NCBI GenBank assembly: GCA_022508565.1
Contig: JAFLUY010000001.1
Span: 62,001 to 126,000 of the forward strand
Direction of reading: 5' to 3'
DNA from: Erysipelotrichales bacterium
GTDB lineage: Bacteria; Bacillota_I; Bacilli_A; RF39; UBA660
DNA length: 64,000 bases
Part shown: positions 38,286 to 47,712 of the stretch, one piece after another
Position numbering within the stretch: position 1 is the first letter of the stretch
Layout: each line of letters opens with the position of its first letter
Made by a program: the position numbers and the translations under genes
Notes under the pieces: generated by a model
Databases searched by the model: none
What the model was told of the DNA's origin: nothing
The model's input: only the letters and a program-made list of their open reading frames with translations

Positions 38286-38752
38286 TGATCTTAGTTACAC
38301 TTGGTACTCAAAACCAAAAATTTTATCGCTTACTTGATTATATAGAAAAATCGAGCATTGATGATGAGATAATAGTTCAGGCAGGCGGATCAATTAATTA
38401 TAAATCAAAAAAGATGAAATTATTTAAATTCATCAATTATGATGAAATGATCACGTTAATAAAAAAGGCAGACCTTGTTATAACTCATGGAGGAACAGGA
38501 AGTATCTTTTTACCCTTACAACATGGCAAAAAGGTAATTGCTTGTGCAAGACTCGAAAAATATAAAGAACATATAAATGATCATCAAACTGAAATAGTTT
38601 CAATATTTGCTGAAATGGGTTATTTACTTGAACTAAATGAAGAAAATAATCTTGATGATTTAATAGAACAAGCAAAGACTTTTAAACCAAAAGAATATGT
38701 AAGTAATAAAGATAATTTTATTAAATTATTACAATGTGAAATAGATGAGTAG
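38285..38752 (+). CDS. PssE/Alg13-like glycosyltransferase subunit
   Basis: 'MILVTLGTQNQKFYRLLDYIE', 'LVITHGGTGSIFLPLQHGKKVIACARLEKYKEHINDHQ'. Confidence 0.88.
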   Translation: MILVTLGTQNQKFYRLLDYIEKSSIDDEIIVQAGGSINYKSKKMKLFKFINYDEMITLIKKADLVITHGGTGSIFLPLQHGKKVIACARLEKYKEHINDHQTEIVSIFAEMGYLLELNEENNLDDLIEQAKTFKPKEYVSNKDNFIKLLQCEIDE

Positions 38753-38775
38753 GTATAATTTATACCTACTTTTAT
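38749..38775 (+). terminator. Rho-independent terminator
   Basis: AGTAGGTATAA-TT-TATACCTACT-TTTAT. Confidence 0.75.
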
Positions 38776-38777
38776 AT

Positions 38778-38804
38778 TTAGCACTTTAGTATTGACTCTG
38801 CTAA
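38778..38804 (+). promoter_or_regulatory. CIRCE-like inverted repeat (candidate HrcA operator)
   Basis: TTAGCA-N15-TGCTAA, same half-site spacing as the CIRCE consensus TTAGCACTC-N9-GAGTGCTAA, with inner positions degenerate. Confidence 0.6.
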
Positions 38805-38820
38805 TAATAAGTGGTATAAC
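38792..38820 (+). promoter_or_regulatory. htpG promoter
   Basis: TTGACT-N17-TATAAC; overlaps the CIRCE-like repeat. Confidence 0.6.
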
Positions 38821-38852
38821 ATAAATGTGAGAGAATTAAAGGAGATAATTTT

Positions 38853-40730
38853 ATGGCAAAAAAACAATTTAAAGCAGAATCTAAAAAATTAATGGATTTA
38901 ATGATTAATTCCATTTATACAAATAAAGAAATATTTTTAAGAGAATTAATATCAAATGCTAGTGATGCAATTGATAAATTATATTATAATTCGCTTACAG
39001 ATGATAAAATCTCTGTAAATAAGAAGGATTTTAAAATTGAAATTAAAATCGATGAAGATAAGAAAACATTAACTATATCTGATAATGGTATAGGTATGAA
39101 TAAAGATGATTTAGAAAATAATTTAGGAACAATTGCTAAATCAGGATCTTTAGCTTTTAAAGAGGAAAATGAACATAAAAAGGATATTGATATAATTGGT
39201 CAATTTGGTGTTGGTTTTTATTCAGCATTTATGGTAGCTGATAAAATAGAAGTAATAACTAAAGCTTATGGAGAAAAAGAGGCATACTCTTGGATCTCTT
39301 CTGGAATTGACGGTTATGAAATAAAAGAAGCTAGTAAAGATAGTTACGGAACTGATATTATCTTAAGTATCAAAGAATCAACTGAAGAATATGACTACAG
39401 TGAATTCTTACATGATCATAAGATAGAATCATTAGTAAAGAAGTATTCAGATTATATTACTTATCCAATCATGATGAATGTCTCAAAACGCGAACTTAAA
39501 AAGGGAAGTGACTCAGAGTATGAAGAAAAAACTTCTTTAGAAACTATAAATGATATGGTTCCATTATGGAAAAGAAATAAATCAAAAATAAAAGAAAGTG
39601 ATTATAACACTTTCTATTCAGATAAATTCTTTGACTATGAAGCTCCACTTCATGTCATTCATAGCAAAGCAGAAGGATTAGTAAGTTATAATTCACTTTT
39701 ATTTATTCCATCACATCCTGCTTATGACTTTTATACAAAAAGTTATGAAAAAGGTTTACAACTATATTCTAATGGTGTACTAATCATGGAAAAGTGTGGT
39801 GAATTATTACCAGACTACTATAACTTTGTTAAAGGTGTGGTTGATTCAGAAGATTTATCACTTAATATATCTCGTGAGATGCTTCAACAAGATAGAACAT
39901 TAAAAACAATTGCTAAATCTATTGAAACAAAGATAACCAAAGAATTAACTGATATGCTTCGTGATAATCGTGAGAAGTATGAATCATTCTTTAATACTTT
40001 TGGTGCCAACATTAAATTTGGTATATATGATCAATTTGGAATCAATAAAGATAAGCTAAAAGATTTATTATTATTTACATCATCTAAAACTAAAAAGTTA
40101 ATTACTTTGAGAGAATATATAGAAAATAATAAGACTTGCAAAGGAATATATTATTGTTGTGGCGAAAATGTTGATAAAGTAGATAATTTACCTATAGTTG
40201 AAAACTATAAAGATAAAGATATTGAAGTGCTTTACTGCACAGATTATGTTGATGAATTTGTCTTACAAACTCTAATGAGTTATGAAGACAAAAAGTTTAC
40301 TAACATTGCTGCATCAGAAAGCGATCTATCAACTGATGAAGAAAAAGAACAGTTGAATAAACACAATGAATCAGCAAAAGAAATGTTTGATTTAATGAAA
40401 GAATCTATTCCAGGTGTTAATGAAGTTAGATTTACTAATAAACTAAAGAAACATCCAGTATGTTTATCTAGTAAAGGTAATGTAACAATTGAAATGGAAA
40501 AAGTAATTAATGCTATGCCAACAGATGAAGAAATAAACGCAGAAAAAATACTTGAGATAAATGAAAACCATAAAATAGTTAAAAAGCTTGAAAATCTTTA
40601 TAAGAAAGATAAAGAGGAATTAAAGAATTATTCTAAAATTCTTTATGCTCAAGCAAGACTTATAGAAGGATTACCAATTGATAATCCAACTGAGATTACA
40701 AATCTAATTTGTGAAGAATTATCTAAATAA
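38853..40730 (+). CDS. htpG: molecular chaperone HtpG (Hsp90)
   Basis: 'FLRELISNASDAIDKL', 'ISDNGIGMNKDDL', 'IIGQFGVGFYSAFMVADKIEV', 'DLSLNISREMLQQDR'. Confidence 0.97.
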   Translation: MAKKQFKAESKKLMDLMINSIYTNKEIFLRELISNASDAIDKLYYNSLTDDKISVNKKDFKIEIKIDEDKKTLTISDNGIGMNKDDLENNLGTIAKSGSLAFKEENEHKKDIDIIGQFGVGFYSAFMVADKIEVITKAYGEKEAYSWISSGIDGYEIKEASKDSYGTDIILSIKESTEEYDYSEFLHDHKIESLVKKYSDYITYPIMMNVSKRELKKGSDSEYEEKTSLETINDMVPLWKRNKSKIKESDYNTFYSDKFFDYEAPLHVIHSKAEGLVSYNSLLFIPSHPAYDFYTKSYEKGLQLYSNGVLIMEKCGELLPDYYNFVKGVVDSEDLSLNISREMLQQDRTLKTIAKSIETKITKELTDMLRDNREKYESFFNTFGANIKFGIYDQFGINKDKLKDLLLFTSSKTKKLITLREYIENNKTCKGIYYCCGENVDKVDNLPIVENYKDKDIEVLYCTDYVDEFVLQTLMSYEDKKFTNIAASESDLSTDEEKEQLNKHNESAKEMFDLMKESIPGVNEVRFTNKLKKHPVCLSSKGNVTIEMEKVINAMPTDEEINAEKILEINENHKIVKKLENLYKKDKEELKNYSKILYAQARLIEGLPIDNPTEITNLICEELSK

Positions 40731-40752
40731 GATATCCACCGGATATCTTTTT
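40729..40752 (+). terminator. Rho-independent terminator after htpG
   Basis: AAGATATCC-ACC-GGATATCTT-TTTT. Confidence 0.85.
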
Positions 40753-40812
40753 TATAAAACAAAAGTAAAATAAATTTCTTCCTTGTATATAAAGGGTGAA
40801 GGGAGGAAGCAA

Positions 40813-41061
40813 ATGGAATTAGATACAGTAACAGAAGGATATAAGTATCTTGAATGGATGAATGAAGAAACTGACAAAAAGTTTAAGGAAAATTCTATTA
40901 GAGAAGAGGCCTTTGATAAAGGAATAGAAAAAGGTATTAAAGAAGGTCAAAATAAAATAATTATTTCTATGATTGAGACTGGAATGTCTATTGAAGAAAT
41001 AGACAAAATAACGCATCTTGGAATAGATAAAATAAAAAATATTATTTCAAATAATAACTAG
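40813..41061 (+). CDS. small protein resembling the C-terminal tail of Rpn/PD-(D/E)XK transposase-like nucleases
   Basis: 'EEAFDKGIEKGIKEGQNKIIISMIETGMSIEEIDKITHLGIDKI' is the typical Rpn-family tail; strong SD AGGGAGGA before ATG 40813. Confidence 0.55.
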   Translation: MELDTVTEGYKYLEWMNEETDKKFKENSIREEAFDKGIEKGIKEGQNKIIISMIETGMSIEEIDKITHLGIDKIKNIISNNN

Positions 41062-41133
41062 TAATTAAAACTTTATTACAATGTTCTAATTAACTAAATT
41101 ATTAATATAATAAATTGAAATGAAAGTGATGTT

Positions 41134-42186
41134 ATGGATGTATTTGGATATATAATTCTAAATGGACATTATACATTTGAAGAAAAAGAATTTAATGAAG
41201 TAGATAATATTATATTATCATCATTAATGTACTTAGATTTTACCAGAATTGTACAAACCGGAAATATTGGAATTTCCTTACATGATGCTGGGCATATTTA
41301 TCTAGAGACAAATAAAAGAAAAGATATCTATAAACTTGGCATTGCACAAATAAGTGCTTATCGAATTCTTGAAAGTGTTATAGATACAAATAGATATAAA
41401 AATATTAACTTATCTAGCTACCGTTATATTACTGGCTTAGATACTCAATTTTCAGCTTTAACATTTAATATAAATAAAAGCTTAAAATATATTGGCTTTG
41501 AAGGAACGGATGAATTAATAAGTGGTTGGAAGGAAGATGCTTATCTATCCTTCAAGTTCCCAGTAGATGCTCAAAAATATGCGATTGATTATATCAAAGA
41601 GGTAATTAAGTTTCGTGATAAAAATATCATAATAGGCGGCCATTCTAAAGGTGGCAATCTAGCATTAGTTGCTGGAATGTATACAAATCCTTTATTTAAA
41701 AGAAAAATAAAACAAATAATTTCAAATGATGGCCCAGGACTTAGAAAGGAAGAGTTTATATCAAGAAGATATAAATCAATTAGGAATAAATATACACATA
41801 TTATTCCTTCCAATAGTTTGATAGGCACACTTCTTTATAATGACACTTATAAGGCAGTAAAAACCAATAAAAGAAGTATTTTAGCCCATGATTTAACTAC
41901 TTGGTTAATTGATGGGGAACATTTTATAGAATCACCAAGAGACAAGAGGTCTTTAGAAGTTGAAAAGAAACTAAATGAATATATTTCATCACTAAGTTAT
42001 AAAGAGCAAGAAATGGTTGTTAAAAGTATATTTAAAGAATTAGAACAAGAGGGTTTAAATACAGTATCTGATTTGTTTAAATTTAGGAAACTTTTAAATA
42101 TTGTTCGCAAACTTAATAATATTAATCCAAAATGTAAATCTATATTAATTGAAGTTTTGGAAATAATAATTAATAATTATATATAA
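41134..42186 (+). CDS. DUF2974/Mbeg1-like alpha/beta hydrolase
   Basis: Nucleophile elbow 'IIGGHSKGGNLALVAGMY', 'SNDGPGL'. Confidence 0.83.
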   Translation: MDVFGYIILNGHYTFEEKEFNEVDNIILSSLMYLDFTRIVQTGNIGISLHDAGHIYLETNKRKDIYKLGIAQISAYRILESVIDTNRYKNINLSSYRYITGLDTQFSALTFNINKSLKYIGFEGTDELISGWKEDAYLSFKFPVDAQKYAIDYIKEVIKFRDKNIIIGGHSKGGNLALVAGMYTNPLFKRKIKQIISNDGPGLRKEEFISRRYKSIRNKYTHIIPSNSLIGTLLYNDTYKAVKTNKRSILAHDLTTWLIDGEHFIESPRDKRSLEVEKKLNEYISSLSYKEQEMVVKSIFKELEQEGLNTVSDLFKFRKLLNIVRKLNNINPKCKSILIEVLEIIINNYI

Positions 42187-42223
42187 ATAAGTGTATATAT
42201 GTTATAATTAACTAGGTGGTACC

Positions 42224-42640
42224 ATGAAAAAAGTATTATTAATGATTGCTGTAATTACTTTTTTAACAGCTTGTAAAGCAGCTAATGGTAATTCAGTATC
42301 TAAACTAGAGACAACAATATATAAAACTAATAATCATGAAGAAATACTTATTCAAGATGGTTTTGATTATATAAAAGATATTTTTACAGATAAAGATACT
42401 TTTTATCATGCATCTTTATTAACAATGGAGTATGGTAATAATGATACTTTAGAAAAAGAAGAAATAGTAAAGAATTCAACTAAATCTTATGATGTTTTAT
42501 ATATAACATTTTCATTTGAAACAGGAGATGTATTATACGAGACAATGCAAAGCAATCATGTTTATAAATACGAAACATATTTAGTTAAATCTTATGAACA
42601 TGATAGTTGGCATATTTATAAAATGGAGGCAATAAATTAA
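42224..42640 (+). CDS. small lipoprotein, hypothetical
   Basis: Signal with lipobox 'MIAVITFLTACKA'. Confidence 0.7.
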   Translation: MKKVLLMIAVITFLTACKAANGNSVSKLETTIYKTNNHEEILIQDGFDYIKDIFTDKDTFYHASLLTMEYGNNDTLEKEEIVKNSTKSYDVLYITFSFETGDVLYETMQSNHVYKYETYLVKSYEHDSWHIYKMEAIN

Positions 42641-42664
42641 CGGAAGTAATACTACTTCCGTTTT
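42641..42664. terminator. bidirectional terminator between convergent genes
   Basis: CGGAAGTA-ATAC-TACTTCCG with T/A-rich flanks. Confidence 0.75.
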
Positions 42665-43118
42665 AATTTAATAAATATATGCTATAACTTAAATAAGTTG
42701 CAAATAATAACCATAATAAATATGGAATATTTAAATAAAAACTAGTACGATATTTTTTAAAGAAAAGATATAGCATATAAATAACAACTAAATCTAGAAT
42801 AATTATTTCTACTGTTCCAATAAATCTAAATTTAAAATTGAAAAATATAATTGGCCAGATTAAGTTTAAAATTAGTTGGGTATTATAAGTTTTATCGACA
42901 CTATTATCTTCACCATTCTTTTTATAAAGATAAAAAGATATACCCATAAGTAAATAAAGAATAGACCAAGCAATTCCAAATAGATATGCTGGTGGTGCAA
43001 ACTTAGGCTGAACTAAGTATTCATAATCAATATGATCTTTAATTATTAAGCTAACAATTAATCCTAAAGCTAATGGGCCAAATATATACCAAATATTTTT
43101 TATTTTATTCATAAACAT
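42663..43118 (-). CDS. tspO: TspO/MBR family protein
   Basis: 'YLVQPKFAPPAYLFGIAWSILYLLMGISFYL', 'LNLIWPIIFF'. Confidence 0.9.
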   Translation of the reverse strand: MFMNKIKNIWYIFGPLALGLIVSLIIKDHIDYEYLVQPKFAPPAYLFGIAWSILYLLMGISFYLYKKNGEDNSVDKTYNTQLILNLIWPIIFFNFKFRFIGTVEIIILDLVVIYMLYLFFKKYRTSFYLNIPYLLWLLFATYLSYSIYLLN

Positions 43119-43214
43119 CCTCTCAGTATTAATATATTAAATATTTATAAATTTATACTTAATATGTTTACAAACTTAATCGCATCTTATAATATTATAT
43201 TAGGAGGATAAATA

Positions 43215-44087
43215 ATGGAAAAAGTCTTATTTACAAGTGACACTTCATCAAATGGCTTAGTTAAAATATTTGATGCATTAGGTGTTAAGTTAAATGGTAG
43301 AGTAGCAGTAAAATTACATTCTGGAGAAGCTGGTAATCAAAACTATCTAAAACCAGATTATGTATTAGAATTAATAAATCATGTTAATGGTACAGTTGTT
43401 GAATGTAATACAGCATATGAAGGAGAAAGAGACACAACTGAAAAACACCAAAAATTAATGGAAGATCATGGATGGACTAAAGCATGTAAAGTTGATATTT
43501 TAGATGCAGAAGGGCCAGATTTAGAAATACCTATTGAAAATGGCTTAAAGCTAACTAAAAATTATGTTGGTAAGAATATTGAAAATTATGATTCAGTATT
43601 AGTATTATCACATTTTAAAGGTCATCCAATGGGTGGATATGGTGGAGCTTTAAAACAATTATCAATTGGTTTTGCATCAGGTAAAGGCAAAAGATACATC
43701 CACTGTGTTGGAAAAGAAAATGGTTCATTTGATGATATGTTCCAAGTTAAACAAATAGACTTTTTAGATTCTATGGCTGATGCAGCAAAAACAATTCATG
43801 ATAAGTTTAAAGACAATATTGTTTATATAAATGTTATGACAAATATGTCTGTTGACTGTGATTGTTGTGTAGTTGCAGAAGATCCTTGTATGAAAGATAT
43901 CGGAATACTTGCATCAACTGATCCAGTAGCAATCGATCAAGCATGTATTAATCTTGTTTATAAAAGCGATGACCCAGGACGTGATCATTTAGTTGAAAGA
44001 ATTGAGTCAAGACAAGGAACTCACACTATTGAATCAGCCGAAAAATTGGGGATTGGTTCTAGAGAATACGAACTTGTTGAAATATAA
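43215..44087 (+). CDS. DUF362 domain protein
   Basis: 'RVAVKLHSGEAGNQNYLKPDYV', 'LVLSHFKGHPMGGYGGALKQLSIGFAS', 'DCDCCVVAEDPCMKDIGILASTDPVAIDQA'. Confidence 0.85.
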   Translation: MEKVLFTSDTSSNGLVKIFDALGVKLNGRVAVKLHSGEAGNQNYLKPDYVLELINHVNGTVVECNTAYEGERDTTEKHQKLMEDHGWTKACKVDILDAEGPDLEIPIENGLKLTKNYVGKNIENYDSVLVLSHFKGHPMGGYGGALKQLSIGFASGKGKRYIHCVGKENGSFDDMFQVKQIDFLDSMADAAKTIHDKFKDNIVYINVMTNMSVDCDCCVVAEDPCMKDIGILASTDPVAIDQACINLVYKSDDPGRDHLVERIESRQGTHTIESAEKLGIGSREYELVEI

Positions 44088-44088
44088 A

Positions 44089-44110
44089 ATACCTTTTAGG
44101 TATTTTTTTT
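44089..44110 (+). terminator. Rho-independent terminator
   Basis: AATACCT-TTT-AGGTATT-TTTTT. Confidence 0.8.
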
Positions 44111-44144
44111 ATTATTGTTTCATTTATTTTTATAGGTGATACTC

Positions 44145-44651
44145 TTGAACGATAAAAAAATAGTAATAGATGTACCAAAAACGGAAAATGAAACAGTTAA
44201 TAAACTTATCAATTCATATTTAGAATTAAAAAAACATGAATTTACAAGTATTATAAATAAACTAAGTTATAATGAATATAGTTTTAAAAATATTTATGAA
44301 GAACATAATTATCTTAATTATAAAGATTTACATATCATTCTTTATTACAATTATGGCTATCGCTTGATAAGAGAAGATAAGTTTTTTCATACATTGGATG
44401 ATAAGTTAATTGATATTAATCATTTTACTAATGATATAACTTCTTTAAAAACTTCTTTAAAAGAGTCTTTAAATATGAGTTTAAAAGAATATAAGATAAA
44501 TGAGAGTATGATAGATTATTCAATCAATTTTAGTTTAGATAATTTTTTAGTTTTTGATGATGGTTTAGAATTTATCTTTTCTTTAAATCAGTTTGGTATT
44601 GATTCAAATGAAGAGATAAGAATAAAAGTAAAGGAATTTTATTATGAGTAG
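44145..44651 (+). CDS. hypothetical protein
   Basis: ORF 44136-44651; SD AGGTGAT suggests TTG start at 44145; overlaps mntP. Confidence 0.6.
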   Translation: MNDKKIVIDVPKTENETVNKLINSYLELKKHEFTSIINKLSYNEYSFKNIYEEHNYLNYKDLHIILYYNYGYRLIREDKFFHTLDDKLIDINHFTNDITSLKTSLKESLNMSLKEYKINESMIDYSINFSLDNFLVFDDGLEFIFSLNQFGIDSNEEIRIKVKEFYYE

Positions 44652-45186
44652 TATAGAGGTATTCTTAATAGCCATTTCTTTATCATGTGATGCCTTTGCT
44701 GTATCTTTATCAAAAGGTTTAAGTACTTCTAAGGTTTATTTAAAAAACATCTTGATTGTTGGCATCTATTTTGGTTTATTTCAAGCACTTATGCCAATAA
44801 TAGGGTATTATCTGTCTAAAAATTTAGGAGTTTATTTAGTTCGTTACAGTCACTTAATTGGTTTTATTATTTTAACTATTATTGGAATATCTATGATTAT
44901 TGAAAAAGATGAAGAAGAAAATGATTTATATACACCAAAAATAATGTTGCCACTTGCTATTGGAACATCTATTGATGCATTAGCAGTAGGTGTTACATTT
45001 TCACTTGTTTTAGACTCTATTTTTCATTCATCTATTCTAATCGGGATAACAACCTTTATATTATCATCTGTTGGTGTTATACTTGGAGATAAAATAAAAA
45101 ACAGTATAAATATACCAGCCAAAAAGATTGGAGGAATTATACTACTTTTACTAGGCTTAAATATGTTGTTTGAATATTTATCTTAA
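44644..45186 (+). CDS. mntP: manganese efflux pump MntP
   Basis: 'IAISLSCDAFAVSLSKGL', 'LPLAIGTSIDALAVGVTFS'. Confidence 0.92.
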   Translation: MSSIEVFLIAISLSCDAFAVSLSKGLSTSKVYLKNILIVGIYFGLFQALMPIIGYYLSKNLGVYLVRYSHLIGFIILTIIGISMIIEKDEEENDLYTPKIMLPLAIGTSIDALAVGVTFSLVLDSIFHSSILIGITTFILSSVGVILGDKIKNSINIPAKKIGGIILLLLGLNMLFEYLS

Positions 45187-45367
45187 AATATTATATATAA
45201 AAAATCAAAATTCTCTTTCTATCTTCACTAATTAATAATAAATATATTATGGAATTACTTTAACTATGCCTTATTTTAAATAGATAAAGATACTTGTTGT
45301 GTCTATGCTAATTTGACAATATTTAAATATAGTGTTAAGGTATATTTACTTTTTTAGGAGGGTTTTG

Positions 45368-46015
45368 ATGTTAAAGTATATTAAGGAAGTTATTTTAGAT
45401 AAAGTAAATAAAGAAATTGACGCTACATTAGAACAATTTACTATTAAAACGGCAGAAGTATGTAAACTTGAAGAAGAGAAAAAATACATAGATTCTTATT
45501 TAGCAATATTAAGAGATCAAAAAGATTGTGTATTAAATGTTGTATTTTGGACAGCACTTGCAATTGTATGTGGAGCATTAGGTACAGGTGCTGGAATAGG
45601 TATAGCATTCCGCGTGCTCATGTACATATTTTTCCTTATCGTTGTTAATCAAGGTTTTAAATATTTTGGAATTAAAAATCAAAGAAAAAAGGAATATAAT
45701 GATATATATAAGATTTCTAAAGGAGAACTTCTTGAAAAAAGTGAAGAACTAGGGGTTGAAATAAGCAAAGTTAATGCTCTAATAGACGAATTATTCCAAA
45801 GTATATGGGATAAGTCAGCATATTTAACTGAAGTATCAAAATATGATAATTTACATAGAGAATTTCATAATTCGGTACAAACTGAAGAACCTACATTATT
45901 TGAAGAATTTTTAGATGAAAAGGTTGATACTGCAGATGTTCATTTTGATAATGGATTAACTAATCCAATTGAATATACACCAGAATCAAAACATTACACT
46001 AAAAAATTAGCATGA
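45368..46015 (+). CDS. hypothetical protein with central TM hairpin and coiled coil
   Basis: SD GGAGGG before ATG 45368; hydrophobic 'VVFWTALAIVCGALGTGAGIGIAFRVLMYIFFLIVVNQGF'. Confidence 0.7.
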   Translation: MLKYIKEVILDKVNKEIDATLEQFTIKTAEVCKLEEEKKYIDSYLAILRDQKDCVLNVVFWTALAIVCGALGTGAGIGIAFRVLMYIFFLIVVNQGFKYFGIKNQRKKEYNDIYKISKGELLEKSEELGVEISKVNALIDELFQSIWDKSAYLTEVSKYDNLHREFHNSVQTEEPTLFEEFLDEKVDTADVHFDNGLTNPIEYTPESKHYTKKLA

Positions 46016-46018
46016 AAA

Positions 46019-46049
46019 AAGAACACTTAACTTAGTGTTCTTATTTTTC
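46019..46049. terminator. bidirectional terminator between hypothetical gene and tRNA-His
   Basis: GAACACT-TAACTT-AGTGTTC followed by TTATTTTT. Confidence 0.75.
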
Positions 46050-46053
46050 ATCA

Positions 46054-46130
46054 TGGGGCGAAATAAGGGAGTCGAACCCTTGCATAATAGAGCCACAATC
46101 TACCGTGTTAACCACTTCACCAATTCCGCC
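46054..46130 (-). tRNA. tRNA-His(GTG), CCA encoded
   Basis: Cloverleaf by eye: acceptor GCGGAAT/ATTTCGC with encoded G-1:C73, anticodon arm GTAGA-TTGTGGC-TCTAT, T-arm GTTCGACTC. Confidence 0.95.
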
Positions 46131-46141
46131 ATGACTCACTC

Positions 46142-46170
46142 ATTATAGCAAATTATTGTATATCATGCAA
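46142..46170 (-). promoter_or_regulatory. tRNA-His promoter
   Basis: Minus strand TTGCAT-N17-TATAAT just upstream of the tRNA. Confidence 0.7.
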
Positions 46171-46294
46171 GTAAAACATACACACATGTATATGAAGAAT
46201 GTATAATAAATATGGCTGATATCTATGACATGGATGTCTGATGAAGCTTTAGTTTCTCTTGATTTATATAAAGATAAAATTCTATCTAGCTAAT

Positions 46295-46323
46295 TTGCTC
46301 TAAATGTCATTATATGATAATAT
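46295..46323 (+). promoter_or_regulatory. candidate promoter
   Basis: TTGCTC-N17-TAATAT upstream of the ORF at 46348. Confidence 0.45.
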
Positions 46324-46347
46324 ATACCCCAACCAAGGGGTGTTTTT

Positions 46348-47199
46348 ATGGCTAATAATCAAGAAGTAATGAATTTCTTTACAACACTTAAAGAAAACAA
46401 TTACGAGTTTGATTTTGATGAAATTTCTTCAATTAAAGGTCGACAAAACTATGAAATTCTAAAAGATTTAGCATTAAAAACAAATGCTAATTTAGATCTT
46501 TTTGATATTGTCTCAATACTCCCTGAAGATGTTCTTATAAGATCAACCCAAATCTTAAAAATATTATTTGAAGGTCTTTTTCCACCTATAACAGTTTCTA
46601 AAATTATTTCTAAAATGAAAGTATATGGTGGAGTAAATCCTTATAATGGTCATGTAGTAAAAATGAATGGCGAACAATATATTGCTGTTGAGTGCATTGA
46701 TAAAGTTACATCAGTTATTACTGTTGTTCATGAAGGTTCTCATATACTTTTACCAGCAAAATATGTTCCAAATTATCATCATAGAGAAGTAATTCCAATA
46801 TTGAACGAATTAGTTGCAGCAAGTACCTTAGATGAATTAAAACTAGGATCAAATAACTTAGAGTCTACATATGCCTATAGGGTCAATAATTTAAAATATC
46901 ATTTTTCTCCAAATAATGAATTTGATGATTCAGTACTTAAAAATAATGATGGAATTACTTATGAAAAAATTAAATATATTTACGATAGTCATACCGATTA
47001 TACTTATATAATTTCTATAATTTATGCTTTAAATCTTTTTGCTCTTTATCAAGAAGATCGAAAACAATTTTTAAATGTACTTAGATCATCACTTATAAAT
47101 GATCCAAATATTTACTCATTATATCAATATTATGGCTTAGATTTTAAAGATGAGAAGATTTTAGATGAGCCAACTAATATCTTAAAAAAATATCTTTAG
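46348..47199 (+). CDS. uncharacterised protein with HExxH motif
   Basis: 'SVITVVHEGSHILLPAKYVPNYHHREVIPILNELVAAS' gluzincin-like HExxH...E pattern. Confidence 0.7.
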   Translation: MANNQEVMNFFTTLKENNYEFDFDEISSIKGRQNYEILKDLALKTNANLDLFDIVSILPEDVLIRSTQILKILFEGLFPPITVSKIISKMKVYGGVNPYNGHVVKMNGEQYIAVECIDKVTSVITVVHEGSHILLPAKYVPNYHHREVIPILNELVAASTLDELKLGSNNLESTYAYRVNNLKYHFSPNNEFDDSVLKNNDGITYEKIKYIYDSHTDYTYIISIIYALNLFALYQEDRKQFLNVLRSSLINDPNIYSLYQYYGLDFKDEKILDEPTNILKKYL

Positions 47200-47225
47200 T
47201 ATGCTATAATTAACATGGTGGTATT

Positions 47226-47708
47226 ATGGCTGATAAAAAAACAATTAAAAAAATATTAATTGCATTATGTATAGTAATTGTGTTATTTGTTGGCAATTTA
47301 ATTTATAACGAAGTAAATTACTTTGAAAAGAGATTAACTTGCACTTTTAACAGCACATATACCAATTATAAAGAGACATTAACTTTTAATTTTGTCGATA
47401 ATACTTTATATGAATATATTAGAGAAGAACATATGAGTCCAAGCGGATCATCAACCATTGAAGAATTACTTGAGTTCTTTAATGGTGAAAGAGAAAAAGT
47501 AGAACCTTACTTAAATGAAAACTTTAATTACGAAGTTACTCAAATTGGAGATAAGGTAAAAATATATACTCATATTAAAACTTTATTTAATGAAGAATTT
47601 TATAATAGTTATATTGAAGAAAAAGATATCACGATGGCATCAACTATTGATGAAGTAAAAGAAAAACTCAGCGATGAATATACTTGCGAGATTAGAAAGA
47701 TAAGGTGA
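47226..47708 (+). CDS. hypothetical membrane-anchored protein
   Basis: N-terminal TM 'ILIALCIVIVLFVGNLIYNEV'. Confidence 0.65.
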   Translation: MADKKTIKKILIALCIVIVLFVGNLIYNEVNYFEKRLTCTFNSTYTNYKETLTFNFVDNTLYEYIREEHMSPSGSSTIEELLEFFNGEREKVEPYLNENFNYEVTQIGDKVKIYTHIKTLFNEEFYNSYIEEKDITMASTIDEVKEKLSDEYTCEIRKIR

Positions 47709-47712
47709 GGAT

